Notes: a model not told the origin generated them from the sequence alone. A stretch of DNA of 24,313 nucleotides from CAYSBE01 sp046309355 (GCA_046309355.1 JBKCPL010000025.1:1-24313), one strand, 5' to 3'. Positions 1 to 10,052 are shown, numbered from the stretch's first letter. Made by a program: numbers and translations.

Positions 1-3000
1 TGTACCTGGACCGGTTATGAACATTTCCTGACGTAAATCCTGCAGTGTTGAATTTTGCAAAGAAGAGCTTACAAAACGCCATCTGCGGCCGAAGCTATTC
101 GTTGTAGCTGGAGATGTTATTCCGGGTATATAACGTTCAACGGTTACATTGGTAGCATCGCTTAATGTACCTGTGATTTGCCCGATTGATGCAGTACCCG
201 TGCTATCGGATTTTAAGGTCACCGGTTTGCCACCAAAATTTGCAGATCCCGAAATGGTTAACGTTTTACCCGGAGCAATGACCATAGCACCTGTTCCATC
301 AATTACGAATGCTTTACCTGGTTGTATGGTTAAATCCTCATCCAACAGAATTGTTCCGTTCAAAACTGCTATATCCATAGTGCCGTCAGGTACGGATGAA
401 AAGTTCCAATTGGCCGGGTTACTCCAATTGTTATCTCCACCTAACCACACAAAGTGATTTGTATTAAACTCATAAGCGCCAATGTCCGGAATTAATGCTC
501 TGGCTCGATTGGTATAATCATCAGTTACTGAAGTCAGATTTGTTCCATTGTCATTCAATAAACTTGTGGTAACGGCATTTGTAGTATCGGGACGTAAGAA
601 ATCTACATCACTGCCATTGGTGCTGATGAATGTAACTACTCCTGATTTTGAATTGCTGTCTCGTGGTGTAAGAATGGTTTGGAGATTGGTAAGAGTTTGA
701 GCGTTATTGACACTATTTGAAAACAGTAAATTATTTACACCAGGAGTACCTGCATAAAAGAGATTATTATTGGAGCTTGATAAGTAGATGGTGTTGTATG
801 AAGCTCCCAAAGCAGAATGCAGAAGCGCTACTGTTTTACCTGCTCCACTTGGTGCAGAAGAATTACTGATGATGTTGTTTCTCATATCCAGAAGCGTACC
901 AGTATTGCCGTGGTAAACTCCGGCAGTGCCAAAATCTGTTCCAGTTGAACTAGCATATAGATGAATCGTATTGTAATACAGATTACACAAACCTTTCACA
1001 AAAGTTGTATCTGCATCACCAAGGTATATTCCTACCACAGCATTTTCTGTGCTGGATGTATTGGGTGCTTTTAAATCATTAACAAGATTATTATAAATAT
1101 TCCACACATTATCTGCAAACAAATTACTTACAGAAATTCCAATAACAGTTGGTACTGTGGGTGAACCTACACCGTTTGAAGCAATATTGTAAATTTTATT
1201 TTTGTATGCATTCCCATTTACACAATCGTTCAGATACAGTCCGTATAACTGGTGGTTTCCACTTCCGTTACTTGAAATATTGCTAATGGTATTGCTATAA
1301 ATAGAAATTGCTTTAGCGTTTACGTCTCCTACATTACCAATTCCCAGCGTGCGGTTGTCTCCAATACCTCCGGCATTGAATAAATTACTTATCGTATTGT
1401 TATAAATTTTATTTGGCAAATTACTCGTACTTACATCAAAAGTTTGGAAACGAATACCTTCTAGCCTTACCGAAGTGGTTGAAGAAGAACATGCCAAATG
1501 AACGATAGTGTTATCATAACAATTTAAAACACCATAAGCCCGCAGACTAATGCCGTAAATACCGGCCAAAGCATCTATGTTTTCAATAGTGTTATTGAAT
1601 ACTGATGTTTTGTTAATACCATAATCAGTTACATCTAGGACAGTTGTAAAACCACTACCTACAGTCCAGTTGCGAAATATATTGTTACTAATCGTTTTTG
1701 TACATTTCCCTATATCAACATTAGACCATCCATTCACACTTGTTGAGCCGGCAATGGTTATGTTCGAGAAGTTATTTCCGGAGTTAATGATGGTAGCTGT
1801 TGAATCGGAATTGTTACCTGAAGTACATAGTGTAACTACACCTGATGTGCCTGAATTGTTGAATCCGGTAACAATACTATTGTTGCTTATGGTTTGTGTA
1901 CCATTGGCTGGTAAAGAAACACCATTTTGTATGAAAATAATATTTCCACTTGTATTTACGCTGAGGTTAGTAAACGTATTGCCACTGATGGTTTGAGTTA
2001 GTGTAGCTGCATTATTTAGTATATAACTGTTTAAACCGCTACTAGCCACCGCATACACAACACCTCTAATATCATTATTTTGAATCGACACATTGCATGC
2101 TGTTGAACCGTTAGCGTTATATATACCTAAAAAATGTCCACTGTTGGCTACTGTAAATGTTATTAAATCGCCATTGGCATCACCCAGTTTGTTATTGTTC
2201 AGAGTAATGAAGGAAGTTATAATTCCTGAATTTTGAATAACTCTGACTGTGGCTGTACTGTTTGTGATAGTAAAGTTGCGAATGGTATTGTTGCTCATGG
2301 ATAAACTAACTGCTGCGCCTGAATTGTTTATTCCTAACGTGGTACCACCACTACCAAAAACGGTGTTATTGGCAATCGTATTGCTGTCCATTTCAATAGT
2401 ACCCGTGGCTGCACAATTGATACCTATGATAGAACAAACACCGGTGGTGGTATTAATATCACCCATTGTTATGGAATTGGCCAGTGTAGTACTGCCAATG
2501 GTATTTTGCCTGATGGTAAAATTACCCAATGCACCGGCAGTAGAAATGCCGATAAAACTATAGGATGAAGTAGCAGCCGAACTGGTACTGAAACCGCTAA
2601 TCACATTGTTTTGTATAGTAGCCGTAGCACTGGCCGATGCCACATAAATGCCATTAATCCGGACAGCAGTTGCGGTTGTATTATTGACTATAATAGGGCT
2701 TGAATTACTTCCGATGATATTGGCTTCAGTTGTTCCCATATTTACCGTACCGGAACTTACAGCAATGCCTGAGAATGCCCCAAGTCCACTTGTGGCACCT
2801 GTAACCAGTGATGTTGTAAAATTAATCCCGGCAATCGTATTGCCTTGTATGCTTGAGGTTGTTGTATTGGCCGTTAAATCAATACCCCGATAAGCTGTTG
2901 TAAAAGCACCATCATATATGGTTGTTCCTGTCCCTGTATCACTGGCAAAGCCAATACTATTATTATGGATGGTGTAGCCTCCTGCAGAAGCAGTAATCAC

Positions 3001-6000
3001 TCCAATACCACGGATAGTTCTGCTATTTGTAGTTGACGTACGGGTAGCGGTTTGAAATAGTTTATTATTAGTAATGGTCCACGCTGCGCTATTCGATGCT
3101 AAAAATATACCTGAAGTTGAGAGTGTTGGGCTAAAATAATCACGAATGGAATTGTTGTGAATAGTATTGCTGCTATTATCGATAGCTACAGAAGTACCCG
3201 CTGAATAAATAGCATTTACGGGTAAATTGGTTCCGGCAGGTGTAATGGCACAATTGGAAATGGTATTGCCATCATTGCCCGTTGTAGTACCTGTCGAAAA
3301 AAATACAGTTCCGGAAGTAGCTAAATTACTTGAGCCGGATAGGGTGCAATTGGTGATGGTATTGTTGCGGGCATCTGCAATAAAACGAATGGTTGACGTT
3401 CCTGCAGTGGCAGAAACTGTTGTGTTGATAATGGACAAAGAGTTTACGTCCGTATTTAGACCATTGATGGTTACATTATCAGCTCCATTAAAATTAATGA
3501 GTGCACTACCGGCAGTGGTTGCTCCTGTTATGATTCGTGGACCATCAGGAATTATTGTTAGCGAAGCCCAAGTTCCGGCATTTAGAGAAGCTGACGAAGA
3601 CAATTCATCCGTATTTTTTGTAATGGTAACAGTGATGTTAGCACCTGTTTGAGTACCACCGTTTATAGCAGTAAAGGCAGTACCTAAAGTCGCGTAGCTT
3701 CCGTTTCCAACCAAAGCGCCTGTTACAATGACCGAATTTATAAACGGGATTCCATTTTGTTCAAATGCACCTAAATCGGGTGCAGTTCCGGTACTAATTG
3801 AGCCGGGATTACCCTGACGGATATTGTCTGTATAATCTGCGGTAAAATCAGCTATATTTATACCCCCGCTTTCAGTGGCACTAGCTACTGTAGTATCCGG
3901 CCTGAGGAAGTTGGTACTGCTGGCTGTAGTACTTAAAAATACTGTGTTTTCAGTAACTGAATTGATCTCTCTAGGCGTAACAACTACTTGTAAATCATTC
4001 AATGTGCGATACGTGGTACTAGACGCTGAAAGTAACACGTTTCGGGTACTGGGTATTCCGGCATAAAACAGGTTATTATTAGATGATAAATCATAATTAT
4101 TTAGAACAGCAGCACTACGATAGTAAGCAATGGTTAAACCGGTTCCGTTGGAAGTAGAGGTATTAATAATAACATTATTAATTAAAATTAACCTGGCTGT
4201 TGTAGATGTTGCGCTACTGGCATGAAATAAACCATAAGTTCCAAAATTAGTACCTGTTGAGGTGGCGTTCAAGTAAACTGAATTGTAAAATAAGCGATAG
4301 GTGCTGTTAGCTATCGTGGAGTTTATCAAAATCCCCCGAACTGCAGCAGTACTTGAAACACTTGGTGCTCTTAAATCACCAATGATATTGTTATAGCATG
4401 TTACATTAGTTCCACCGGTTATATTAAACCCATTTACGGTAGCACCGGTACTAATCCCATTTTCTGCTATGTCATACACTTTGTTTCTATAGATATTTAC
4501 TGTTGCACCTCCGCTAACTGCCAATCCTTGCGCTATCGGGCTGGTTACACCGGTACCTCTAATATTACTTAATATATTTGAGTAAATCGATACAGTTCCG
4601 GTTCCACCGGTTATGCTTATTCCGGCTACAGTTACCGAAGCCCCAGTTGATGACAGGTTGTTGATAGTATCGGAAAATATATTTACAGCAGTAGAATTAT
4701 TGGCTGAAGCCAAAGCAGTAACTGCTCCACCTGTGCCGGTTGACGACAGTCCTGAGATGGAATTGCCACTCACATTTAATACAGTAGCTGTTCCTGTAGC
4801 TCCTATGGTTATACCTGTAATAGCGGCTTGCCCAGTAATGGTTGAAATGGTATTTCCAGAAACGGCAGAAGTATTTCCAAAACCACTTACAGTCATCACT
4901 GTAATGGCTCCTGTACCGGCAGTCCAGTTAGTAAACCTATTATTGGAAATGGACTTTGTTGTTAGTCCTACATCCAACTGGCTCCAGCCTGTTAAAACAG
5001 TAGCACCAGAAACCGTTATATTGGAAAAGTCATTCCCTGTATTCGTAATGGTAGAGCTGACATTGGATGTGGCTGCTGTGGTAAAAATGGTGACGGTACC
5101 TCCAGCACCAGTTTTTGCAAATCCTGTCACAACTCGGTTGTTGCTGATGGTTTGAGCTCCACTGGCCGGTAATGATACGTTATTCGAAATACATGTGGCT
5201 CCTCCGGTGGTGTTTACACTCAGATTTGTAAAGGTGTTGCCACTGATATTTTGCGATAAAGTAGCTGCTGAGTTTAGGATGTATGTATGTGCACTGCTTC
5301 CTGTCACCGAATGCACAACTCCGCGTATGTCGTTATTTTGAATAGATAATGTGCTGGTTGCTGCTCCTCCAGTATTCGATATTCCTGTTAAGGCTCCGCT
5401 ACTGGCTACCGTGTAGCTAATTAAACCACCCGTGGCATCGCCTAGTTTATTGTTATCTAAAGTAATGGACGATGTGACTGCTCCTGAATTTGAAATGGCT
5501 GTGAAAACTCCAGTGGCATTTGTCATACTGTAATTACGAATAGTATTCATACTAATAGATAAGGTAGTGGCTAGTGCACTATTACTTATCCCAAGTGAGG
5601 TTCCTGCTGTACCAGTAATTGAGGCATTGCAGATTAAGTTTGAGTTGATGTTGACAGCGTTGCCACCGGAATTTACTATTCCACTGATAAGAGAAGCTGC
5701 TGTAGTCCCAAAAACTACTGTGTTTGCAACCGTATTGCTATCCACATTTATTGTTCCTGTGGCCGCATTATTAATACCTTGTATGGTACATACACCGGAG
5801 GTGGTATTATTATCTCCCATTGTTATGGAGTTAGTAAGTGTAGTGCTACCTATGGTATTATTTCTAATGGTAAAATTTCCAGAGATTCCAGCTGTTGCTA
5901 TGCCTATAAAACTATACGACAAAGTAGCTCCTGTTCCGGTACTAAATCCACCAATCATATTGTTTTGTATGACAGCTGTGCCACTGGCTGATGCAGCGTA

Positions 6001-7209
6001 GATACCATTGATTCGAATAGCTGAAGTGGCTGTATTATTAATAACTATTGCGTTAGCTGTAGTTCCACTTCCTACACTATTGGCTGCAGTTGTTCCAATA
6101 TTTACCGATCCTGCGTTCACCACAATACCTGAGAATACTCCAACACCGGTAGTGGCAGCTGAACCTGTAAGGGCTGTTGTAAAATTAATCCCAGCTACTA
6201 CATTTCCTTGTATGCTTGAGGTTGTAGAGTTGCCGGTTAACTCAATACCACGATAAACAGTTGTAAAAGCACCATTATACGTTGTTGTACCCGTACCTGA
6301 GGCATTGGCAAAACCAATGGTGTTGTTGTTAATCGTATAACCTCCACCTGCACTTATGAATATTGCTTCTATTGTTAGGCTACCCGCAGATACTGTTCGT
6401 GTAGCCGTTTGAAATAATTTATTGCTGGTAATGGTCCATGTTGTACTGCTTGAGGCTATTAGAATTCCTGCAGAAGAAATCGTAGGGCTAAAATAATCTT
6501 GTATCGTATTGTTATGAATAGTATTGCCACTGTTATCAACTGATGCTGATGTGCCTGCTGAATAGATAGTATTTACAGGCAGATCAGTTCCGGCAGGTGT
6601 AATAGCGCAATTGGAAATGGTATTGCCATCATTTCCTGTTGTAGTTCCAGTCGAAAAAAATACAGTTCCGGATGTGGCTAAATTACTCGAACCGGAGATG
6701 GTGCAATTGGTGATGGTATTGTTGGTGGCATCATTTATAAAACGTATCGTGGATGTTCCTGCCGAAGCTGATAAGGTGGTGTTGATTATCGTTAATGAAT
6801 TGCCACCGGTATTTAATCCATTAATGGTTACATTATCAGCTCCGTTCAAGTTGATTAATGGGTTGCCAGCCGTAGTTGCTCCCGTGACCGTTCTGACTCC
6901 ATCCGGAGTGATGGTTAATGATATCCATGCTCCGGCATTTAATGTGGCAGTGGCGGCTAGTTCATCAGTATTGGCTGTTATTGAAATGCCAATGCTAGCG
7001 CCTGTTTGTGCACCACCATTGATGGCAGTGAATGCAGCACCTAATGTAGTATATGTTCCATTACCCACTAAGGCACCAGTAACCGTAACTTGAGAGTAGC
7101 TAGCTAAAGTTGTACAGAAAAAGAAAAGCAGTAAGAGCCAATTCTTTGAGCTATTCAAAACAGGAATCGAGCAGGCGTGCTGATAAGACCATTGCGGTTT
7201 TTTGTTCAT
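1..7209 (-). CDS. Giant secreted repeat protein with a duplicated ~1119-residue unit (3' end outside window)
   Basis: A single open frame runs from an ATG at 7209 down to base 1: 2403 codons with no stop, still open at the left edge. Residues 1-40 form a signal peptide (basic start, hydrophobic LLLLFFF core near 25-31, then SYSQ). Residues 41 to about 1159 and 1160 to about 2245 are two copies of one unit. Both open with V-x-VTGALVGNG-x-Y-x-TLG-x-AFTAINGG. The units are rich in Asn, Thr, Ser, Ile and Gly, with recurring NNTI, ISGN and INGLNT motifs, as in right-handed parallel beta-helix surface proteins. After the second copy come a WLGGDNNWSNPANWN segment and a VERYIPG...RRWRF segment, both frequent in exported Bacteroidota proteins. 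A C-terminal T9SS sorting domain is expected beyond the edge but is not visible. Likely an adhesin or surface/extracellular structural protein; no catalytic motif was seen. Confidence 0.88.
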   Translation of the reverse strand, partial: MNKKPQWSYQHACSIPVLNSSKNWLLLLFFFCTTLASYSQVTVTGALVGNGTYTTLGAAFTAINGGAQTGASIGISITANTDELAATATLNAGAWISLTITPDGVRTVTGATTAGNPLINLNGADNVTINGLNTGGNSLTIINTTLSASAGTSTIRFINDATNNTITNCTISGSSNLATSGTVFFSTGTTTGNDGNTISNCAITPAGTDLPVNTIYSAGTSASVDNSGNTIHNNTIQDYFSPTISSAGILIASSSTTWTITSNKLFQTATRTVSAGSLTIEAIFISAGGGYTINNNTIGFANASGTGTTTYNGAFTTVYRGIELTGNSTTSSIQGNVVAGINFTTALTGSAATTGVGVFSGIVVNAGSVNIGTTAANSVGSGTTANAIVINNTATSAIRINGIYAASASGTAVIQNNMIGGFSTGTGATLSYSFIGIATAGISGNFTIRNNTIGSTTLTNSITMGDNNTTSGVCTIQGINNAATGTINVDSNTVANTVVFGTTAASLISGIVNSGGNAVNINSNLICNASITGTAGTSLGISNSALATTLSISMNTIRNYSMTNATGVFTAISNSGAVTSSITLDNNKLGDATGGLISYTVASSGALTGISNTGGAATSTLSIQNNDIRGVVHSVTGSSAHTYILNSAATLSQNISGNTFTNLSVNTTGGATCISNNVSLPASGAQTISNNRVVTGFAKTGAGGTVTIFTTAATSNVSSTITNTGNDFSNITVSGATVLTGWSQLDVGLTTKSISNNRFTNWTAGTGAITVMTVSGFGNTSAVSGNTISTITGQAAITGITIGATGTATVLNVSGNSISGLSSTGTGGAVTALASANNSTAVNIFSDTINNLSSTGASVTVAGISITGGTGTVSIYSNILSNIRGTGVTSPIAQGLAVSGGATVNIYRNKVYDIAENGISTGATVNGFNITGGTNVTCYNNIIGDLRAPSVSSTAAVRGILINSTIANSTYRLFYNSVYLNATSTGTNFGTYGLFHASSATSTTARLILINNVIINTSTSNGTGLTIAYYRSAAVLNNYDLSSNNNLFYAGIPSTRNVLLSASSTTYRTLNDLQVVVTPREINSVTENTVFLSTTASSTNFLRPDTTVASATESGGINIADFTADYTDNIRQGNPGSISTGTAPDLGAFEQNGIPFINSVIVTGALVGNGSYATLGTAFTAINGGTQTGANITVTITKNTDELSSSASLNAGTWASLTIIPDGPRIITGATTAGSALINFNGADNVTINGLNTDVNSLSIINTTVSATAGTSTIRFIADARNNTITNCTLSGSSNLATSGTVFFSTGTTTGNDGNTISNCAITPAGTNLPVNAIYSAGTSVAIDNSSNTIHNNSIRDYFSPTLSTSGIFLASNSAAWTITNNKLFQTATRTSTTNSRTIRGIGVITASAGGYTIHNNSIGFASDTGTGTTIYDGAFTTAYRGIDLTANTTTSSIQGNTIAGINFTTSLVTGATSGLGAFSGIAVSSGTVNMGTTEANIIGSNSSPIIVNNTTATAVRINGIYVASASATATIQNNVISGFSTSSAATSSYSFIGISTAGALGNFTIRQNTIGSTTLANSITMGDINTTTGVCSIIGINCAATGTIEMDSNTIANNTVFGSGGTTLGINNSGAAVSLSMSNNTIRNFTITNSTATVRVIQNSGIITSFITLNNNKLGDANGDLITFTVANSGHFLGIYNANGSTACNVSIQNNDIRGVVYAVASSGLNSYILNNAATLTQTISGNTFTNLSVNTSGNIIFIQNGVSLPANGTQTISNNSIVTGFNNSGTSGVVTLCTSGNNSDSTATIINSGNNFSNITIAGSTSVNGWSNVDIGKCTKTISNNIFRNWTVGSGFTTVLDVTDYGINKTSVFNNTIENIDALAGIYGISLRAYGVLNCYDNTIVHLACSSSTTSVRLEGIRFQTFDVSTSNLPNKIYNNTISNLFNAGGIGDNRTLGIGNVGDVNAKAISIYSNTISNISSNGSGNHQLYGLYLNDCVNGNAYKNKIYNIASNGVGSPTVPTVIGISVSNLFADNVWNIYNNLVNDLKAPNTSSTENAVVGIYLGDADTTFVKGLCNLYYNTIHLYASSTGTDFGTAGVYHGNTGTLLDMRNNIISNSSAPSGAGKTVALLHSALGASYNTIYLSSSNNNLFYAGTPGVNNLLFSNSVNNAQTLTNLQTILTPRDSNSKSGVVTFISTNGSDVDFLRPDTTNAVTTSLLNDNGTNLTSVTDDYTNRARALIPDIGAYEFNTNHFVWLGGDNNWSNPANWNFSSVPDGTMDIAVLNGTILLDEDLTIQPGKAFVIDGTGAMVIAPGKTLTISGSANFGGKPVTLKSDSTGTASIGQITGTLSDATNVTVERYIPGITSPATTNSFGRRWRFVSSSLQNSTLQDLRQEMFITGPGT
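470..3732 (-). repeat. Tandem duplication unit B of the giant surface protein
   Basis: This is the second copy, starting at VIVTGALVGNG and ending around PDIGAYEF. It is about 3.26 kb, slightly shorter than unit A, so small in-frame indels have occurred. Similarity to unit A is uneven: near-identical in the first third (around 3230-3390 against 6590-6750) and looser further on. Confidence 0.83.
3733..7089 (-). repeat. Tandem duplication unit A of the giant surface protein
   Basis: This is the N-terminal copy of the long in-frame duplication. Landmarks such as the caattggaaatggtattgcc sequence at 6608 recur at 3251, giving a period of 3357 bp (exactly 1119 codons). The unit begins at VTVTGALVGNG just after the signal peptide and ends at PDLGAFEQNGIPFINS. 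Confidence 0.85.
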
Positions 7210-7534
7210 TATATACTCTTTGTTTGTTGATCAGTTTACAGATAGTTATTAAGGTATACCAACACGCAAATCCATAGCCATTAGACTACACAGGTAAAGT
7301 GCAACTAGTCGTTAGTAGGCTGTTTGAATGAATGCAGTAACGGACTAAGAATTAACCACCCTAGCTGTACTCACGAATGAAGTACAGAAGGCATAGTTTC
7401 GTCATGCTTGACAGCAGACGGAAAAGTCGAGCGACAATTTGGAATTAAGTAAGTAGTAGTAGTAGACATAGACTTAAATGATAAATTCGTTATATTACAA
7501 ATAAATGTTATTTTTTATAATTATATAAGACTTC
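7210..7534. other. Gene-free spacer upstream of the giant surface protein gene
   Basis: No convincing reading frame is present on either strand. The stretch probably holds the promoter and leader of the minus-strand giant gene, but no TAnnTTTG box was found in that orientation. It contains a perfect 7-bp inverted repeat, CTGTACT/AGTACAG (7365-7371 and 7381-7387, 9-nt loop), a short run of TAG triplets near 7450-7464, and becomes very AT-rich after about 7480. Confidence 0.5.
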
Positions 7535-7543
7535 TTATATAAT
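7520..7543. repeat. Perfect AT-rich 10-bp inverted repeat (hairpin)
   Basis: The arms ATTATATAAG and CTTATATAAT are exact reverse complements around the loop ACTT (7530-7533). The hairpin overlaps the stop codon (7535-7537) of the possible small minus-strand gene. Neither flank has a clear T-run, so it is not a standard intrinsic terminator. Confidence 0.6.
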
Positions 7544-7765
7544 AATTACATTATTTAAGTACTTAAATGCATTTATTAGCATAATTGCTAATTTATATGC
7601 CATTTTTGATATAATCAATTTATCATACTTATTATAATGAACAGTACGTTTTTGGTTCACGACTAACCAAACCATAATCATTGCCCAGAAAACAGTGAAA
7701 ATGATTACTGACTCATTCATAACTCCCATCAGCTGTTCCGATGTGTATGTATTTCGTAGCATCAT
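7535..7765 (-). CDS. Possible small membrane protein, unknown function
   Basis: A 76-codon frame starting at ATG 7765 (a second ATG follows at once at 7762). A GGGAG sequence lies a few bases upstream, unusually Shine-Dalgarno-like for this window. The protein has a polar N-terminus, one hydrophobic helix at about residues 21-37 (IIFTVFWAMIMVWLVV), then a Lys/Asn/Tyr-rich tail. It sits between two genes facing away from each other, in AT-rich DNA. No family is recognised. It could be a chance frame; the plausible start region and membrane helix are the only support. Confidence 0.35.
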   Translation of the reverse strand: MMLRNTYTSEQLMGVMNESVIIFTVFWAMIMVWLVVNQKRTVHYNKYDKLIISKMAYKLAIMLINAFKYLNNVIII

Positions 7766-7794
7766 AAAACTCCCATTTTTCGCATTCCATGTTG

Positions 7795-7802
7795 CATATT
7801 TG
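7795..7802 (+). promoter_or_regulatory. Probable -7 promoter box (CATATTTG) of the helicase gene
   Basis: This matches the Bacteroidota -7 consensus TAnnTTTG at all but the first base. Its last G lies 10 nt before the ATG at 7812, so transcription would start almost at the start codon. No clear -33 TTTG was found. Confidence 0.4.
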
Positions 7803-7811
7803 TAGCAGCCT

Positions 7812-10052
7812 ATGTCACACAGCTTAACTCACAAAGCACAACTTGCTGAACAATACATCAATTTCACACAGAAAAATATATTTCTGACAGGTAAAGCGGG
7901 CACAGGTAAGACTACTTTTTTAAAACATATTGTAAGCAGTACCCACAAAAAATGCATTGTTGCCGCTCCTACCGGAATTGCTGCGCTTAATGCCGGTGGA
8001 GTAACACTACACAGTCAGTTCCAATTGCCACCGGGAGGTTTTATTCCCGAAAACCGCGAACTCTTTATTAAGGATAATCTCAAATTGGAAACCCGCAGCT
8101 CGCTTCTGCGCCATATGCGAATGAGCGATGCCAAAAGAAATACACTGCGCGAAATGGAACTGCTGATTGTGGATGAGGTAAGCATGTTGCGTGCCGACCT
8201 GCTGGATGCCATAGATTGTACGCTGCAGCATGTGCGAAGAAACAACCTCCCTTTTGGCGGAGTTCAAGTGCTTTTTATTGGAGATTTACTGCAACTGCCA
8301 CCGGTAACCAATAAAGAAGAATGGAATGTGCTCTCCAGGTATTATTCCAGTCCTTTCTTTTTTGATGCACATGTATTGCATAAACAGCCTCCTGTATACA
8401 TTGAATTGGATATCATTTTTAGACAAAGCGATGCTGAGTTTACTAACCTGCTGAACAACATGCGCTACAATCGGCTTACAGCAGACGATATTGAATTGCT
8501 GAACCGACATTATTATACAGACTTTGAACCTGCATATCACGAAGCATACATTACACTAACCACTCACAACCGATTTGCAGAGGCAATAAATAGCAGACGC
8601 CTAACCCAGCTTGACGGTGACCTACAAAGCTACGAAGCAAAGATAACTGGTGAATTTCCTGAAAACCTCTATCCGTGCGAAACAGAGTTGCAGCTAAAAA
8701 CAGGCGCTCAGGTTATGTTTATTAAAAATGATCCTACGGGCGCTCAGCAATTTTTTAATGGCAAACTGGGATGGGTAAAACGTACAGGCCAAGATTTTAT
8801 ACAGGTGGAGTGCGATGATGGACTACAGATAGAAGTACCCCCATATGAATGGGAACACATACGCTACGAAGTGGATGAAGAAACCAAGGAAATAAAAGAA
8901 CAGGTACTCGGAACGTTCACGCAGTATCCACTTAGGCTGGCTTGGGCCATTACCATTCATAAAAGTCAAGGTCTTACATTTGAAAAGGCCATACTCGATG
9001 TGGCCAATGTGTTTGCATCCGGGCAGAGTTACGTAGCTTTCTCCCGTTTGAAAAGCCTTTCAGGGTTAGTATTGAGTGAGCCGTACAGGCCAAATCAGGT
9101 AAGCCATGCGCATGAGGTAATGAACTATGAGCAGGAAAATACACTGCAAAAAAAACCTGAAGAAACACTGAAAGAGGAAACACGCCATTACCTGAAACAA
9201 CTGTCAATTCAGGTATTCGACTTTTCTTCGCTGTACAAGCAATGGCACTATCACCTCAGCACATACGACAAAACGGAAAGTCACTCCGAAAAGCAAAAGC
9301 ACCGGAACACTTTGGCTGAGCAACTCAAGTTACTGCTGAATTTGGAAGAAACGTCTAAAAAATTCCTGAGCCAACTCCATCAGTTATTCAGCGAAACTTC
9401 ACTTAACTACGAGCACATACAAAAGCGGTTATCCGCTGCATTTTCATACTACGAACAACAGCTGATGCCGGTGATAAAAACCGTAGTACTCCTGCGTAAG
9501 AAGATGGAACACCTAAAACGAACCAAAAGCTATGTGAACGAACTGAATGAACTGGATGCTCAGCTGATGCGCACTCTATATGCTATGAAAAAAGCGTGTC
9601 AATTATGTGAGTCGTTAACTGAATCCCGCACTAATGATATAGACAGAAAGTATTACCCGCCATGGCGAGCCCAACTGGATGCAGAAAAACCCGAACCCGA
9701 AACCAAAGCCAAACCCCAAAAAGTAAAAGGCGAAACCTATCTGCACACACTGGCATTGTTTCGCGAAGGGAAAACACTGGATGAAATTGCAGTCGCCCGT
9801 CAACTGTCGCAAGGCACCATAGGCAGCCACTTTGCCCGTTTGATTAAAATGAAAAAACTGCACATTGACGAATGCCTGAGTGCAGATACCATTAAAGCCA
9901 TAACAGCTGCTTCGGTAAATAGAGGGAATGAGGTTTCTTCAGGAAGCTTATTCAACGACCTGGGCGGTAAATACAGCTATGCAGAAATACGCATGGTGCT
10001 GGCCTATCTGCAGCAAAACGGCAGTACTATGTACGATGAACAAGCCGAATAA
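7812..10052 (+). CDS. PIF1/RecD-like superfamily 1B DNA helicase with C-terminal helix-turn-helix
   Basis: ATP-dependent DNA helicase of the PIF1/RRM3 type, 746 residues, cytoplasmic. Visible motifs: Walker A GKAGTGKT (27-34), TGIAA (54-58), Walker B LLIVDEVSM (117-125), motif III GDLLQLPP (157-164), QVMFIKND (300-307), TIHKSQGLTF (381-390) and YVAFSR (407-412). A Glu/Lys/Leu-rich, probably coiled-coil segment follows (about 435-610), then a Lys/Pro-rich linker (about 625-640). The C-terminus has a helix-turn-helix resembling those in RecQ-like helicases (about 640-690, GKTLDEIAVARQLSQGTIGSHF). PIF1 enzymes unwind forked or structured DNA; this one's substrate cannot be read from sequence. 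ATG 7812 starts just after a promoter box. Confidence 0.9.
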   Translation: MSHSLTHKAQLAEQYINFTQKNIFLTGKAGTGKTTFLKHIVSSTHKKCIVAAPTGIAALNAGGVTLHSQFQLPPGGFIPENRELFIKDNLKLETRSSLLRHMRMSDAKRNTLREMELLIVDEVSMLRADLLDAIDCTLQHVRRNNLPFGGVQVLFIGDLLQLPPVTNKEEWNVLSRYYSSPFFFDAHVLHKQPPVYIELDIIFRQSDAEFTNLLNNMRYNRLTADDIELLNRHYYTDFEPAYHEAYITLTTHNRFAEAINSRRLTQLDGDLQSYEAKITGEFPENLYPCETELQLKTGAQVMFIKNDPTGAQQFFNGKLGWVKRTGQDFIQVECDDGLQIEVPPYEWEHIRYEVDEETKEIKEQVLGTFTQYPLRLAWAITIHKSQGLTFEKAILDVANVFASGQSYVAFSRLKSLSGLVLSEPYRPNQVSHAHEVMNYEQENTLQKKPEETLKEETRHYLKQLSIQVFDFSSLYKQWHYHLSTYDKTESHSEKQKHRNTLAEQLKLLLNLEETSKKFLSQLHQLFSETSLNYEHIQKRLSAAFSYYEQQLMPVIKTVVLLRKKMEHLKRTKSYVNELNELDAQLMRTLYAMKKACQLCESLTESRTNDIDRKYYPPWRAQLDAEKPEPETKAKPQKVKGETYLHTLALFREGKTLDEIAVARQLSQGTIGSHFARLIKMKKLHIDECLSADTIKAITAASVNRGNEVSSGSLFNDLGGKYSYAEIRMVLAYLQQNGSTMYDEQAE

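Noticed and set aside
149..7093. Many plus-strand open frames of 60-180 codons rich in Val, Pro, Leu and Ala across the left 7 kb
   Set aside because: They are antisense shadows of the minus-strand repeat protein, whose Thr/Asn/Ser/Gly/Ile codons read as hydrophobic residues on the other strand. The minus frame is unbroken for 2403 codons and has a signal peptide.
7450..7464. Short run of TAG triplets as a phase-variable repeat
   Set aside because: Only about four units, outside any convincing gene; too short to argue for slippage.
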